NCBI RefSeq assembly: GCF_001592085.1
Contig: NZ_BCWD01000008.1
Location: forward strand, 1-64,000
Length of the DNA: 64,000 nucleotides
Origin: Levilactobacillus senmaizukei DSM 21775 = NBRC 103853
GTDB taxonomy: Bacteria; Bacillota; Bacilli; Lactobacillales; Lactobacillaceae
Reading direction: 5' to 3'
Under the pieces are notes generated by a model. The model ran no database searches and was not told where the DNA came from. It was given only the letters and a program-made list of their open reading frames with translations. Both the position numbers and the translations under genes were made by a program. Numbering within the stretch: the stretch's first letter is position 1; each line of letters starts with the position of its first letter. Of this stretch, positions 35,101 through 43,831 are shown piece by piece.

Positions 35101-35286
35101 AACGATGACTTGAGTGAGAATAACGAACTGACGGATATTATTACCAAGGGTCAGCGCTATTACAAGACGGATGCGACGGATAAGAGTATTCAAGTCTTGT
35201 CAAAGATTAAGTATCGTAATCAACTACGGAGTGAATTTACGAAATTCGCCGACCAAATCAATCAAGAATTTAAGGAGCAACTATGA
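32158..35286 (+). CDS. hsdR: Type I restriction enzyme, R subunit
   Basis: ATP-dependent translocase/nuclease that cuts unmethylated DNA far from the recognition site. The 1042 residues carry the PD-ExK nuclease region near 138-154 (FDTTLLINGLPIIHIEEK), Walker A TTGSGKT (293-299), IVDEAHRS and YTGTPSF helicase motifs, and a C-terminal helical domain for binding the methylase core. ATG 32158 is set by GAGAGG upstream; earlier codons in this frame overlap yitT and are not used. Its stop overlaps the hsdM start (ATGA), so hsdR-hsdM-hsdS are translationally coupled. The only sequence between it and yitT is 22 bases, so it has no separate obvious promoter. Confidence 0.97.
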   Translation: MDAELDFENKLIGYLEQIGGTKQWQYVPDITQTEQLWANFKQILEKNNQDKIDEPLSDNEFAQVKKQIDDLETPYLAGKFLYGLNGVSQVEIDMDDGRHIFLTVFDQANVGAGNTVYQVVNQIERPHKLAGYRDRRFDTTLLINGLPIIHIEEKAANHNVTEALNQMEQYATEGQFTDIYSTVQILIGMTPDDTRYMANTTADKFNFDFAFHWQREDNNQPVMDWRDFLNRMLSIPMAHQMATNYMILDGTQHHQMLKVMRPYQVYATRKVIQQINEASFNLDSQKLGYIWHTTGSGKTISSFKTAWLASRLPNVDKVVFIVDRIALTQQTVDNYSAYDPDTNDENKNGVVTDTANVSVLGQKIRQKGGGIVVTSIQKLDRLVQRANFKKPDQHIVFIVDEAHRSTSGDMLQRAKAGFPHGAWVGYTGTPSFDGITTQEIFGDLLHAYTIREAIADRNVLGFKVDFNTTLSEDVLKEQYLPAFYQEKHPDWTQEQIKYKIDHLSREDMDDSVNSGVYDDNDDHVKLVVDDILNKWRNRSVSGRYSAMLTTHVGGGKASSPMAIKYFEEFQRRNAELPADKRLKVAVTFSQDNSNGNHMLQTNQGLHNAMAAYNELFGTAFGDDTVREYTEDVVSRLNRSISTDPEDYLNIVIVIDQLLTGFDAPYLNTLYVDRTMQGANLIQAYSRTNRIQDMQQKPYGRIVNYRWPAQAEKLMNEALRTYADRNSANIQIGLPNVDKGGGGVIAPDVGATKDQAKKLVKQLAELTDGFDHISASEAKQDQTLDLLKQYNHAMALLKQDDSYDYDQPDKLLEKIGITPDQEVRLTNTIANNLTEAIVGRHPDNNINYGDFDLQMEHVNEVKVNYDYLEELIAQFLNETNDGDQDAADETFGKINDMADQLTDRQYGQQVKRMAADIHNGQLDHDLVSEYPVKSSSIKGILAEHNQRSRRTVILAFRQKWGLVDAEGVKDEMNLILDRHITGNDDLSENNELTDIITKGQRYYKTDATDKSIQVLSKIKYRNQLRSEFTKFADQINQEFKEQL

Positions 35287-36932
35287 GTAAAAGAGAAGAA
35301 GCACAAGACATGACGTCGCGGTTGTGGGCCATGGCCAATGATCTGCGAGGAAATATGGATGCCAGTGAGTTCAGAAACTATATCTTAGGATTCATGTTTT
35401 ATCGGTATCTCTCGGAGCATCAAGAACAACACTGGATTAAATCCAAAGTTTTTGATGTTGCAGAAGGGCAGTCTGTAAATGATGCCTATACGGCAGCGGT
35501 TGCTGAAGATGGGGTTGACGACTATCTAGAAGATGCTGCGAGTGAACTAGGGTATGCGATTGCCCCAGAGTTCACTTGGCGGACGATTACGCAAAAGGTG
35601 AATGACAGTCAGATAAAGCCTTCTGATTTTCAAGATATGTTTGATGAATTTGATAAAAACGCTCAATTAAACAGCAATTCACAACAGGACTTTCGTGGGA
35701 TTTTTAACGATGTTAACTTGGGGAATTCACGGCTGGGCAATTCGACGGTTTCACGGGCGCAAGCGTTGAGTCAAATCGTTCAGTCCGTGGATACCTTTGA
35801 TTACAATGATGAGGCAGGTCACGACATCTTGGGGGATGTCTATGAATACCTGATTGCAAAGTTCGCAGGTAACTCCGGGAAAAAGGCCGGAGAATTTTAC
35901 ACGCCGCATGAAGTTTCCAAGGTTTTGGCTCGTTTGGCCACACTGGACGTTCAAAGTGGCAGTAGTCAATTCAGCGTTTACGACCCAACCATGGGGTCCG
36001 GATCGCTGTTGTTAACCGTTCAAGAAGCGTTAAATGAACAGGGGGATCATGACCGGGTTCACTTCCATGGCCAGGAATTGAACACCACAACCTATAACCT
36101 AGCACGGATGAATTTGATGATGCATGGGGTGGAATATCAAAACATGGATCTTCGAAATGGGGATACGTTAGAGTCTGACTGGCCAGACGGAACCGATGCC
36201 GATGGTGTCGATCATCCCCGGAGCTTTGATGCCGTGGTTGCTAACCCGCCATACTCTAGCAAGTGGGACAACAACGCGAACAAATTGAAGGATCCGCGTT
36301 TCAAGGATTATGGGAAGCTGGCACCGGCATCGAAGGCGGACTTTGCCTTCCTCTTGCATGGTCTTTATCACTTGTCAGATACCGGGAAGATGGCGATTGT
36401 CTTGCCACATGGAGTCTTGTTCCGTGGTGCTGCCGAAGGAACGATTCGCAAGGCCTTGATTCAAAAGAATTATTTAGATGGGGTTATCGGAATGCCGGCT
36501 AAATTGTTCTACTCTACTTCAATTCCGACAACTGTTTTGGTATTTTCAAAGCACAAGACGACGAAGGACATTTTCTTTATTGATGCGTCGCAAAATTTTG
36601 AAAAGGGTAAGAATCAAAACTACTTACGGGATCCGGATATTGATAAGATTATCGATACCTATGTGAAGCGGGAAGATGTCGACAAGTATGCCCATAAGGC
36701 TGAGTTGGCAGAGATCGAAGAAAATGAATTCAATCTAAATATTCCGCGTTACGTGGATACTTTCGAGGAAGAATCGCCTGTAGACGTTGATAAGTTAGTT
36801 GCGGACATGCAGGAAACAGATAAGCAGATCGATGAATTACAGAGCAGTTTAAGTGAGATGCTGGATGATTTAGTTGGTCAAGACGCTGACGCTCAACAGC
36901 AGCTTGAGGCTCTTAAGAGGATTTTTAAATGA
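35283..36932 (+). CDS. hsdM: Type I modification enzyme, M subunit (N6-adenine methyltransferase)
   Basis: A 549-residue DNA methyltransferase. It has an N-terminal helical HsdM_N domain (to about 170), the SAM-binding motif DPTMGSGSLL (234-243) and the catalytic NPPY motif (321-324), which marks adenine N6 methylation. The C-terminal helix (DKQIDELQSSLSEML) is the usual contact with the S subunit. Four-base overlaps on both sides tie it to hsdR and hsdS. The methylated sequence depends on the S subunit, and hence on which target domains are in the expressed hsdS. Confidence 0.97.
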   Translation: MSKREEAQDMTSRLWAMANDLRGNMDASEFRNYILGFMFYRYLSEHQEQHWIKSKVFDVAEGQSVNDAYTAAVAEDGVDDYLEDAASELGYAIAPEFTWRTITQKVNDSQIKPSDFQDMFDEFDKNAQLNSNSQQDFRGIFNDVNLGNSRLGNSTVSRAQALSQIVQSVDTFDYNDEAGHDILGDVYEYLIAKFAGNSGKKAGEFYTPHEVSKVLARLATLDVQSGSSQFSVYDPTMGSGSLLLTVQEALNEQGDHDRVHFHGQELNTTTYNLARMNLMMHGVEYQNMDLRNGDTLESDWPDGTDADGVDHPRSFDAVVANPPYSSKWDNNANKLKDPRFKDYGKLAPASKADFAFLLHGLYHLSDTGKMAIVLPHGVLFRGAAEGTIRKALIQKNYLDGVIGMPAKLFYSTSIPTTVLVFSKHKTTKDIFFIDASQNFEKGKNQNYLRDPDIDKIIDTYVKREDVDKYAHKAELAEIEENEFNLNIPRYVDTFEEESPVDVDKLVADMQETDKQIDELQSSLSEMLDDLVGQDADAQQQLEALKRIFK

Positions 36933-38119
36933 TGGAGAAGAAAAAGCAAATGAATCCACGGATCCGGTTTAAGGGATTTGGGGATGATTGGGAGCAGCGT
37001 AAGTTGAAACAGATTGTCACGTTACTAAAAGATGGAACACATGCATCGCATGCTGAAGGCGCAGCTGCATTTCTTTTAAGCGCTAAAAATATTTATTCCG
37101 GAAGGGTTCATTACGATAACTCAGATAGAATGATTAGTTTTAGTGATTACGAAGATATTTATAAGGGCTACACCTTGAATGAGGGAGATCTGCTCTTGAC
37201 ATGTGTTGGTTCGCTCGGACGAACTGCAATATTTCATAAGAGTAATGTCCTTATTGCGTTTCAAAGATCGGTGGCAATCATTCGAGGAGACTCAGAAATA
37301 TCGAATGAATTTTTGAAATATGAATTACAAACTGATGATCTTCAACAACAGATCAATTCTAAAGCAACCTTGTCGGCTCAGTCAGGAATTTACTTGGATG
37401 ACATTGGGAACCTAGAAATTTTGTTTCCGAGCTTAAATATGCAATCGCGGCTCGTGGATACTTTACGTAATATTGATTCCCTTATCGCTGCCAATGAGAA
37501 AAAGGTAAGACAATTAAAACTACAAAAAAAGTTGCTGTTGCAAAGACTTTTTTCGGTAGAATGGCGATTTAAGGATTTTAAGGACCCTTGGGAGCAGCGT
37601 AAGCTAGGTGATATTGTTAAAATTACTATGGGACAATCACCACTGTCAAAAAATTATACTAGTAATCCTAGCGACCATATATTAGTTCAAGGTAACGCGG
37701 ATATTAGCTCTGGAATGGTGAAACCGCGAGTCTGGACCACCCAAGTAACTAAGACTGGTGATAAAGGAGATGTTCTTTTAAGTGTGAGAGCCCCAGTTGG
37801 TGAAGTTGCAAAAACACAATTCAACATTGTTCTTGGAAGAGGTATGGCAGCCATCAAAGGAAATGAATATATCTTTCAGATGCTGAAGTATTTAAAGGAA
37901 ATAGACTTTTGGAGCACTAAAAGTACCGGTTCAACATTCGATTCGATTAATTCGAAAGACATTAAGAACGCTGAAATTGTAATCCCTGTAAATCTGAATG
38001 AAGTAGGTATGTTAGGAACACTTCTATATCAATGTGATTCCCTTATCGCTGCCAATGAGGAAAAGGTGGAACAGCTTAAACAAGTCAAGAAGTTTTTGAT
38101 GCAGAATTTGTTTGTTTAA
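36929..38119 (+). CDS. hsdS: Type I specificity subunit, active copy of a phase-variable hsdS
   Basis: A 396-residue S subunit with two target recognition domains (TRDs). TRD1 runs from WEQRKL near residue 21 to IDSLIAANEKK near 183-193. TRD2 runs from the second WEQRKL near 221 to CDSLIAANEEK near 370-380. Each TRD is followed by a conserved helix. The bases encoding WEQRK and SLIAANE are repeated almost exactly at both TRDs and at two silent TRDs at 39186-40311, which are the expected crossover sites. Starts at ATG 36929 or 36932, overlapping hsdM by ATGA. The TRD segments are visibly richer in A+T than hsdM or hsdR, as expected for exchangeable cassettes. Confidence 0.96.
   Translation: MMEKKKQMNPRIRFKGFGDDWEQRKLKQIVTLLKDGTHASHAEGAAAFLLSAKNIYSGRVHYDNSDRMISFSDYEDIYKGYTLNEGDLLLTCVGSLGRTAIFHKSNVLIAFQRSVAIIRGDSEISNEFLKYELQTDDLQQQINSKATLSAQSGIYLDDIGNLEILFPSLNMQSRLVDTLRNIDSLIAANEKKVRQLKLQKKLLLQRLFSVEWRFKDFKDPWEQRKLGDIVKITMGQSPLSKNYTSNPSDHILVQGNADISSGMVKPRVWTTQVTKTGDKGDVLLSVRAPVGEVAKTQFNIVLGRGMAAIKGNEYIFQMLKYLKEIDFWSTKSTGSTFDSINSKDIKNAEIVIPVNLNEVGMLGTLLYQCDSLIAANEEKVEQLKQVKKFLMQNLFV
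36989..37003 (+). repeat. Repeat type 1, copy a (start of TRD1 in hsdS)
   Basis: TGGGAGCAGCGTAAG, encoding WEQRK. The same 15 bases occur at 37589, at 39814, and inverted at 39759-39773. Confidence 0.9.
37475..37498 (+). repeat. Repeat type 2, copy a (end of TRD1 in hsdS)
   Basis: Contains CTTATCGCTGCCAATGAG, encoding the SLIAANE part of the conserved helix. Identical over 24 bases to copy b at 38036; near-identical copies are at 40219 and, inverted, at 39264-39287. Confidence 0.9.
37589..37605 (+). repeat. Repeat type 1, copy b (start of TRD2 in hsdS)
   Basis: TGGGAGCAGCGTAAGCT: 17 bases shared with the silent copies at 39814 (direct) and 39757-39773 (inverted). Probable crossover site for TRD2 exchange. 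Confidence 0.9.
38036..38059 (+). repeat. Repeat type 2, copy b (end of TRD2 in hsdS)
   Basis: Same 24 bases as copy a at 37475. Confidence 0.9.
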
Positions 38120-38215
38120 TATTTATTCAATCAAGTAGGCTACACACTGCGGTTGAGCGACAGTGACTGGATGTTGTGAGCTATTTTACTGGCACTTTGA
38201 ATATTCACTCAGATA

Positions 38216-38262
38216 TAAAAGAGTTGATTAATCGATTAAAGATTAGTCAACTCTTTTAGTTT
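38216..38262 (+). terminator. Terminator between hsdS and the recombinase gene
   Basis: AAAAGAGTTGATTAATC pairs over 17 bases (one G-U) with GATTAGTCAACTCTTTT, loop GATTAAA. It ends the hsd transcript and lies within the segment that would invert. Confidence 0.85.
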
Positions 38263-38275
38263 TGGGGGAATGGAT

Positions 38276-39193
38276 ATGAACAATACTCAAAGGTTTTACC
38301 AATACTTCAGCCAGTGGATGGAGTTGTATAAGCTGGGTGCGGTCAGGTCAGTGACTTATAAAAAATATGAGATGACTGCCAAACAATTAACAAAATTAGC
38401 ACCAGAGTTGAAGATGTCAGAACTTACTCGATTGAGTTATCAGCAACTTTTGAATGACTATGCTGAAACACATGAACGTCAGACGACAATGGATTTTCAT
38501 CGCCATTTAAAAAGCTCGTTGTTAGATGCGTTGGAAGAGGGCCTGATCAGTCGGGATCCAACTAGGAAGGCCATTATCAAGGGGACGCCGCATCAGCAGC
38601 ATAAGATTAAGTATTTACATCAGTATGAACTGCAAGCACTCCTAAATGAATTGCATCTTGAAGGTGAAGTGAACTGGGACTATTTTATTTCGCTAATTGC
38701 CAAGACTGGCTTGAGATTCGCGGAAGCTTTAGGAGTCACGCCAGAGGATTTTGACTTCGCTCATCAGACCTTAACGGTGAATAAGACTTGGGATTATAAA
38801 TCCAGTGAAGGCGGATTTGCGCCAACCAAGAATGATTCATCTGTACGAAAAATCCCCTTAGACTGGCAAAGTGTGATTCAATTTTCTCAATTAACAAAGG
38901 GGCTGCCAGAAGATAAACCGATATTTGTTAATGGCAAGATCTACAATGACACAGTGAATCATTATCTTGAGAGACTTTGTAAACGGGCACAAGTGCCGGT
39001 AATTTCGGTTCATGGGCTTAGACATACACACGCTTCTCTTTTGCTATATGCGGGTGTTAGTATTGCTTCAGTTGCACGAAGATTAGGCCACTCTAATATG
39101 ACTACGACACAACAAACTTATTTACACATTATTCAAGAACTTGAGAATCAAGACAATGATAAGGTGATGAAACATTTGGCCAGTCTTATTTAG
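38276..39193 (+). CDS. Tyrosine recombinase, probable hsdS invertase
   Basis: A 305-residue integrase-family site-specific recombinase. The N-terminal core-binding domain spans about 1-100. The catalytic domain shows Arg in TGLRFAEALG, HGLRHTHASLL (His-x-x-Arg) and LGHSNMTTTQQTYLH, with the final Tyr as nucleophile. Recombinases of this size placed between hsdS and silent S genes drive specificity switching in streptococci and lactobacilli. ATG 38276 sits 6 bases from GGGGGA; the ATG at 38270 is too near. It is not flanked by phage genes or att-like repeats, so it is unlikely to be a prophage integrase. Its end overlaps the end of the inverted silent TRD by 8 bases. Confidence 0.9.
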   Translation: MNNTQRFYQYFSQWMELYKLGAVRSVTYKKYEMTAKQLTKLAPELKMSELTRLSYQQLLNDYAETHERQTTMDFHRHLKSSLLDALEEGLISRDPTRKAIIKGTPHQQHKIKYLHQYELQALLNELHLEGEVNWDYFISLIAKTGLRFAEALGVTPEDFDFAHQTLTVNKTWDYKSSEGGFAPTKNDSSVRKIPLDWQSVIQFSQLTKGLPEDKPIFVNGKIYNDTVNHYLERLCKRAQVPVISVHGLRHTHASLLLYAGVSIASVARRLGHSNMTTTQQTYLHIIQELENQDNDKVMKHLASLI

Positions 39194-39263
39194 TTAATAT
39201 GTTTTTTCTTAAGTGAGCTTCTGTTGGTAAACATGACCACAGATGCTTATTTTTGTCTGGTCG

Positions 39264-39287
39264 TTCATTGGCAGCGATAAGGGAATC
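39264..39287 (-). repeat. Repeat type 2, inverted copy c
   Basis: Reverse complement of the type 2 repeat with one mismatch at the outer end; encodes SLIAANE on the minus strand. Confidence 0.85.
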
Positions 39288-39755
39288 CATGTGTGAAAGA
39301 AAAAAGCTGATTGCATCCTGTTCTCTTTTAGTCGTTGGAATTGAGAAAACAAACTGGCCGTATTCATTGGAATTTATTCCTGGCTGTCCCGATCGTTGTG
39401 AATAAATCTTTACAAATTTCAAATATGACTTAGTTAGTGTCTGTTGGAAAATATAACGTGGGTTGTATTCCTTCTTTGTTCGTTGACAAATTAAAAAGCC
39501 CGCAAAATAAGCCTTTCCGATGTCTGAGGTATAAATAAATGTTTTTCCAACACTGGCACCTGTCCTGGCAAACAAAATATCACCGTCTTTAAGCAAGTAT
39601 GAATCATCAGCATTGTTCAAAGGACTCTTAATATCGCTCAAGATAATTTGATGGGAATCTTCATCGATATCAGTAATCCTTATATATTTGTTTATTCCGT
39701 CATATGTCGTTGCAGCCGTATTCATTCCATAAGATAGACTATCGGAGACCTCTTG

Positions 39756-39773
39756 AAGCTTACGCTGCTCCCA
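39756..39773 (-). repeat. Repeat type 1, inverted copy c
   Basis: AAGCTTACGCTGCTCCCA, the exact reverse complement of the 18 bases at 39814-39831. The two face each other across a 40-base spacer. Confidence 0.9.
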
Positions 39774-39813
39774 AGTAAATGGAATAAGTTGAAGCGTTGG
39801 GGCAACGATTACC

Positions 39814-39831
39814 TGGGAGCAGCGTAAGCTT
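39814..39831 (+). repeat. Repeat type 1, copy d
   Basis: TGGGAGCAGCGTAAGCTT at the start of silent TRD D. Confidence 0.9.
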
Positions 39832-40218
39832 GGTAGTTTATTACAAGTTCATTCAGGAAGAGATTATAAAGAACTTGGTAATGGAACAATACCCGTTTAT
39901 GGAACTGGTGGTTATCTTACAAGTGTTGATTCTTGTTTGTCAGAAACGGATGCAATTGGTCTCGGTCGAAAGGGAACAATAAACAAACCGCAATTTTTAG
40001 AAGGTCCTTTTTGGACAGTAGACACACTGTTTTATATGACCCCCAATAGGAAGATGAATTTATATTTTCTTTTCACATTAGTTTCAAAAGTTAATTGGCT
40101 TCGATATGATGAGTCAACTGGTGTTCCTAGTTTGTCAAAGTCTACAATTGAGGCAGTGCTTGTTCATACTCCAGAATATGAAGAACAACTTAAAATAGGT
40201 GTGCTTTCCCATCATGTC

Positions 40219-40242
40219 GATTCTCTTATCGCTGCCAATGAA
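40219..40242 (+). repeat. Repeat type 2, copy d
   Basis: GATTCTCTTATCGCTGCCAA and following bases; two differences from the hsdS copies. Lies at the end of silent TRD D. Confidence 0.85.
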
Positions 40243-40311
40243 CGACAGCGTGTGCTGATTAAAAAAGGATCAATAGAAATCATGCAGCTTACTATTATTA
40301 ATATTCTATAA

Positions 40312-40570
40312 TTTGAATCAGAAGTTTATAATGGGAAATCGGCAATTTCTTCAGAGAATAATCTCAAAAAATTGGGCGCTTGGTGTGAAATCATTCCCCG
40401 GTATTGTAATTTGCATTAAAACTCATCAAATCTCTCAAAATGCCTAGATATTCATTCAATCCTCCAGGTAATATTTACTGTCCACCCACAACAACTTAGT
40501 AAATCAACCAAACAATCATCACTGAGAGTTATTGCTCCAAAAATTCAATGAATCTAACAACCATTTCCAG
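40312..40570. other. AT-rich gene-free stretch at the right edge of the hsd island
   Basis: About 260 bases, low in G+C, without a credible open frame, RNA gene or hairpin terminator. It may be the remnant of further silent S sequence or the right junction of the island. Confidence 0.45.
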
Positions 40571-40599
40571 TTGTTCCACCCCAAATTTCTCGGTATAAT
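40571..40599 (+). promoter_or_regulatory. Promoter of the tautomerase gene
   Basis: TTGTTC, 17-base spacer, perfect TATAAT. Confidence 0.75.
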
Positions 40600-40637
40600 A
40601 GCCTTATCAAAACCAACCAAAGAAGGGAATGTCAACT

Positions 40638-40826
40638 ATGCCAATCGTAAACATTGACCTGATCGCTGGCCGATCACAGGAGCAGCTTAAGGCTTTGGTA
40701 CAAGACGTCACCACCGCTGTTACTAAGAACACGGGCGCTCCAGCAGAACACGTCCACGTGATTTTACGTGAGATGCAACCGGACCGTTACGGGGTTGCGG
40801 GTGTCCTCAAGAGCGACGAAAAGTAA
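40638..40826 (+). CDS. 4-oxalocrotonate tautomerase family protein
   Basis: A 62-residue protein, the subunit size of 4-OT enzymes. After removal of Met the N-terminus is Pro (PIVNIDLIAGRS), the catalytic base of the superfamily. HVHVILREMQPDRYGVAG holds the conserved active-site Arg region. ATG 40638 is chosen because the proline must follow the first Met and AAGGG lies about 10 bases upstream; an ATG three codons earlier would bury it. The physiological substrate in lactobacilli is unknown. It is monocistronic, between its own promoter and terminator. Confidence 0.92.
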   Translation: MPIVNIDLIAGRSQEQLKALVQDVTTAVTKNTGAPAEHVHVILREMQPDRYGVAGVLKSDEK

Positions 40827-40846
40827 AAACATTTCCGAAAACTTAT

Positions 40847-40890
40847 AAACCGCCACCATCGCTGATATTTCGGCTTTGGTGGCGGTTTCA
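40847..40890 (+). terminator. Tautomerase gene terminator
   Basis: AAACCGCCACC and GGTGGCGGTTT pair perfectly over 11 bases; the T run is short. Confidence 0.8.
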
Positions 40891-40903
40891 TTTGTAAAAT
40901 CGT

Positions 40904-40932
40904 TTGGCTTGATCGCAAGTTTTCGGTATACT
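40904..40932 (+). promoter_or_regulatory. glpK promoter
   Basis: TTGGCT, 17-base spacer, TATACT, 69 bases before the glpK start. No clear catabolite-control (cre) box was seen near it. Confidence 0.6.
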
Positions 40933-40998
40933 GGGAACCAAGTGCGATATCACGGCATTAATAGGCCGTTGCTAACAACGAATGAATGGAGAGTCTAA

Positions 40999-42504
<1,506 letters not shown>

Positions 42505-42510
42505 AATTTG

Positions 42511-42540
42511 GGCACGACTCGTCAGGAGTCGTGCCTTTTT
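42511..42540 (+). terminator. glpK terminator
   Basis: GGCACGACTC and GAGTCGTGCC pair perfectly around GTCAG, followed by T5. Confidence 0.92.
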
Positions 42541-42622
42541 GGTCAGGCCAATCGTTTAAGGGAATGGCGTTGGTATTGTCTGAGTTAGTGGATATAAGAA
42601 GTAATTAAAGGAGGCATTGATC

Positions 42623-43786
42623 ATGTCAATTTTTACCGATGAACAGAAGATTCAGCTTCTGAGTGATTTGGTTGCAATTCAGTCGGTCAACGACCATGAG
42701 GAACGGGTGGCCACCTATTTACAAAAGCTTTTTGCCGATTATGGTGTCGAAGCCAAACTTATACCGGTTGCTGCTAACCGGGCGAACCTCGTGGCCGAAA
42801 TTGGTCAGGCGGGGCCGGTCCTGGGACTCTCTGGTCATATGGATGTGGTTTCCCCCGGTGAGGTCAGCCAATGGTCCAGTGATCCCTTTACGTTAACTGA
42901 ACACGCCGATAAGTTGATTGGGCGTGGGGCCGTCGACATGAAGGCGGGGCTGGCCGCCATGGTGATTGCCATGATCGAGTTACATGCGGCCGGTCAACCT
43001 AAGCAGGGACGGATTCGGTTGATGGCGACCGTGGCCGAAGAGGTGGGTGAACTTGGTTCACAGGTGTTCTATGAGCAAGGCTATATGGACGACGTCTCAG
43101 CTTTACTGATTGGTGAACCCAGTGGCTACAATTTATTCTCGTCGCATAAAGGTTCGATGGATATCAAATTAACTTCTCGCGGCCAGGCGGCTCACAGTTC
43201 GATGCCGGAATTGGGGGCTAATGCTATCGATCCACTACTAGCTCTGTTGTATCAGGCCAACCGGGACTTTCGCCAGACCGATCGGCATAATGATTTTTTG
43301 GGTGACCTGACCTTCAACACGACCGTTTTTAATGGTGGGAATCAGGTCAATTCAATTCCGGAAACCGCGACGGCCGAAATAAACGTCCGGACAATTCCAG
43401 AGTTCGATAATGATCAGGTCACCACGGCGCTTCAACGACTGGTCGATCGTGCTAATGGTCAGGGGGCCCAAGTTGAAATGGCGGTCTACATGTCTCAGAA
43501 TCCGGTACAGGAGCCCAAGGATTCGCCGCTTAGTGACTTGGCCGCCAGGATTGGGGCGCCATTCGCCGGGGGTGTGATTCCCAAGTTGGCCTTGCCCGCG
43601 GTGACGGATGCGTCGAACCTGTTGAAGGACAAAGGCCACCAATTTCCGTTTGTCGTCTTTGGTCCCGGTAACGAGAGTGCCCATCAAGTCGATGAGTTCG
43701 TGGATCGGCAGATGTTCCTCGATTTTTCCACCTTATATCAGTCATTATTTGTCGCCTATCTGGAAGACAAAAGAATTTATCGCTAG
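42623..43786 (+). CDS. M20 family metallopeptidase, ArgE/DapE type deacylase
   Basis: A 387-residue zinc amidohydrolase. Metal-binding residues are visible in GLSGHMDVVSPG (His/Asp), GRGAVDMKAG (bridging Asp) and TVAEEVGELGS (Glu-Glu), and a C-terminal His near the end (NESAHQVDEF). The dimerisation domain lies in the middle (SSHKGSMDIKLTSRGQAAHS). The closest named types are succinyl-diaminopimelate desuccinylase and acetylornithine deacetylase, but no lysine or arginine synthesis genes are nearby, so the substrate is left open. ATG 42623 follows AAAGGAGG by 8 bases. Confidence 0.9.
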   Translation: MSIFTDEQKIQLLSDLVAIQSVNDHEERVATYLQKLFADYGVEAKLIPVAANRANLVAEIGQAGPVLGLSGHMDVVSPGEVSQWSSDPFTLTEHADKLIGRGAVDMKAGLAAMVIAMIELHAAGQPKQGRIRLMATVAEEVGELGSQVFYEQGYMDDVSALLIGEPSGYNLFSSHKGSMDIKLTSRGQAAHSSMPELGANAIDPLLALLYQANRDFRQTDRHNDFLGDLTFNTTVFNGGNQVNSIPETATAEINVRTIPEFDNDQVTTALQRLVDRANGQGAQVEMAVYMSQNPVQEPKDSPLSDLAARIGAPFAGGVIPKLALPAVTDASNLLKDKGHQFPFVVFGPGNESAHQVDEFVDRQMFLDFSTLYQSLFVAYLEDKRIYR

Positions 43787-43787
43787 C

Positions 43788-43822
43788 AAAACAGCCGACA
43801 TCATCGTGATGTCGGCTGTTAT
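43788..43822. terminator. Bidirectional terminator between convergent genes
   Basis: AACAGCCGACATCA and TGATGTCGGCTGTT pair perfectly over 14 bases around TCG. Confidence 0.9.
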
Positions 43823-43831
43823 ACGATACAG

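Larger units (their letters stand above)
39186..39800 (-). pseudogene. Silent hsdS half-gene C (inverted orientation)
   Basis: On the minus strand an open frame without start signals reads PTLQLIPFTWEQRKLQEVSD, a full TRD, then MDSLIAANERPDKNKH and a stop at 39186. It is one TRD flanked by the same WEQRK and SLIAANE coding repeats as active hsdS. It has no ribosome site or promoter and so is a storage cassette. Inversion between its type 1 repeat and copy b in hsdS would give a complete S protein with a new second TRD and a changed C-terminal tail. No frameshift is present, so it is intact as a donor. Confidence 0.85.
39793..40311 (+). pseudogene. Silent hsdS half-gene D (direct orientation)
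   Basis: An open frame begins after a stop at 39790 and reads TWEQRKLGSLLQVHSGRDYK, a TRD with the common GNGTIPVYGTGGYL start, then VDSLIAANERQRVLIKK and a stop at 40309-40311. It has no start codon with a ribosome site near WEQRK, so it is not expressed alone. It is head to head with cassette C. To reach hsdS by inversion it would first have to swap with C through the outer type 2 repeats. Confidence 0.85.

Noticed and set aside
38276-39193. Prophage or genomic-island integrase
   Set aside because: No phage genes, tRNA target or att direct repeats flank it; it sits between active and silent hsdS, which explains it better.
37475-40242. CRISPR-like repeats
   Set aside because: The repeats are few, partly inverted, widely spaced and inside protein-coding TRD borders.
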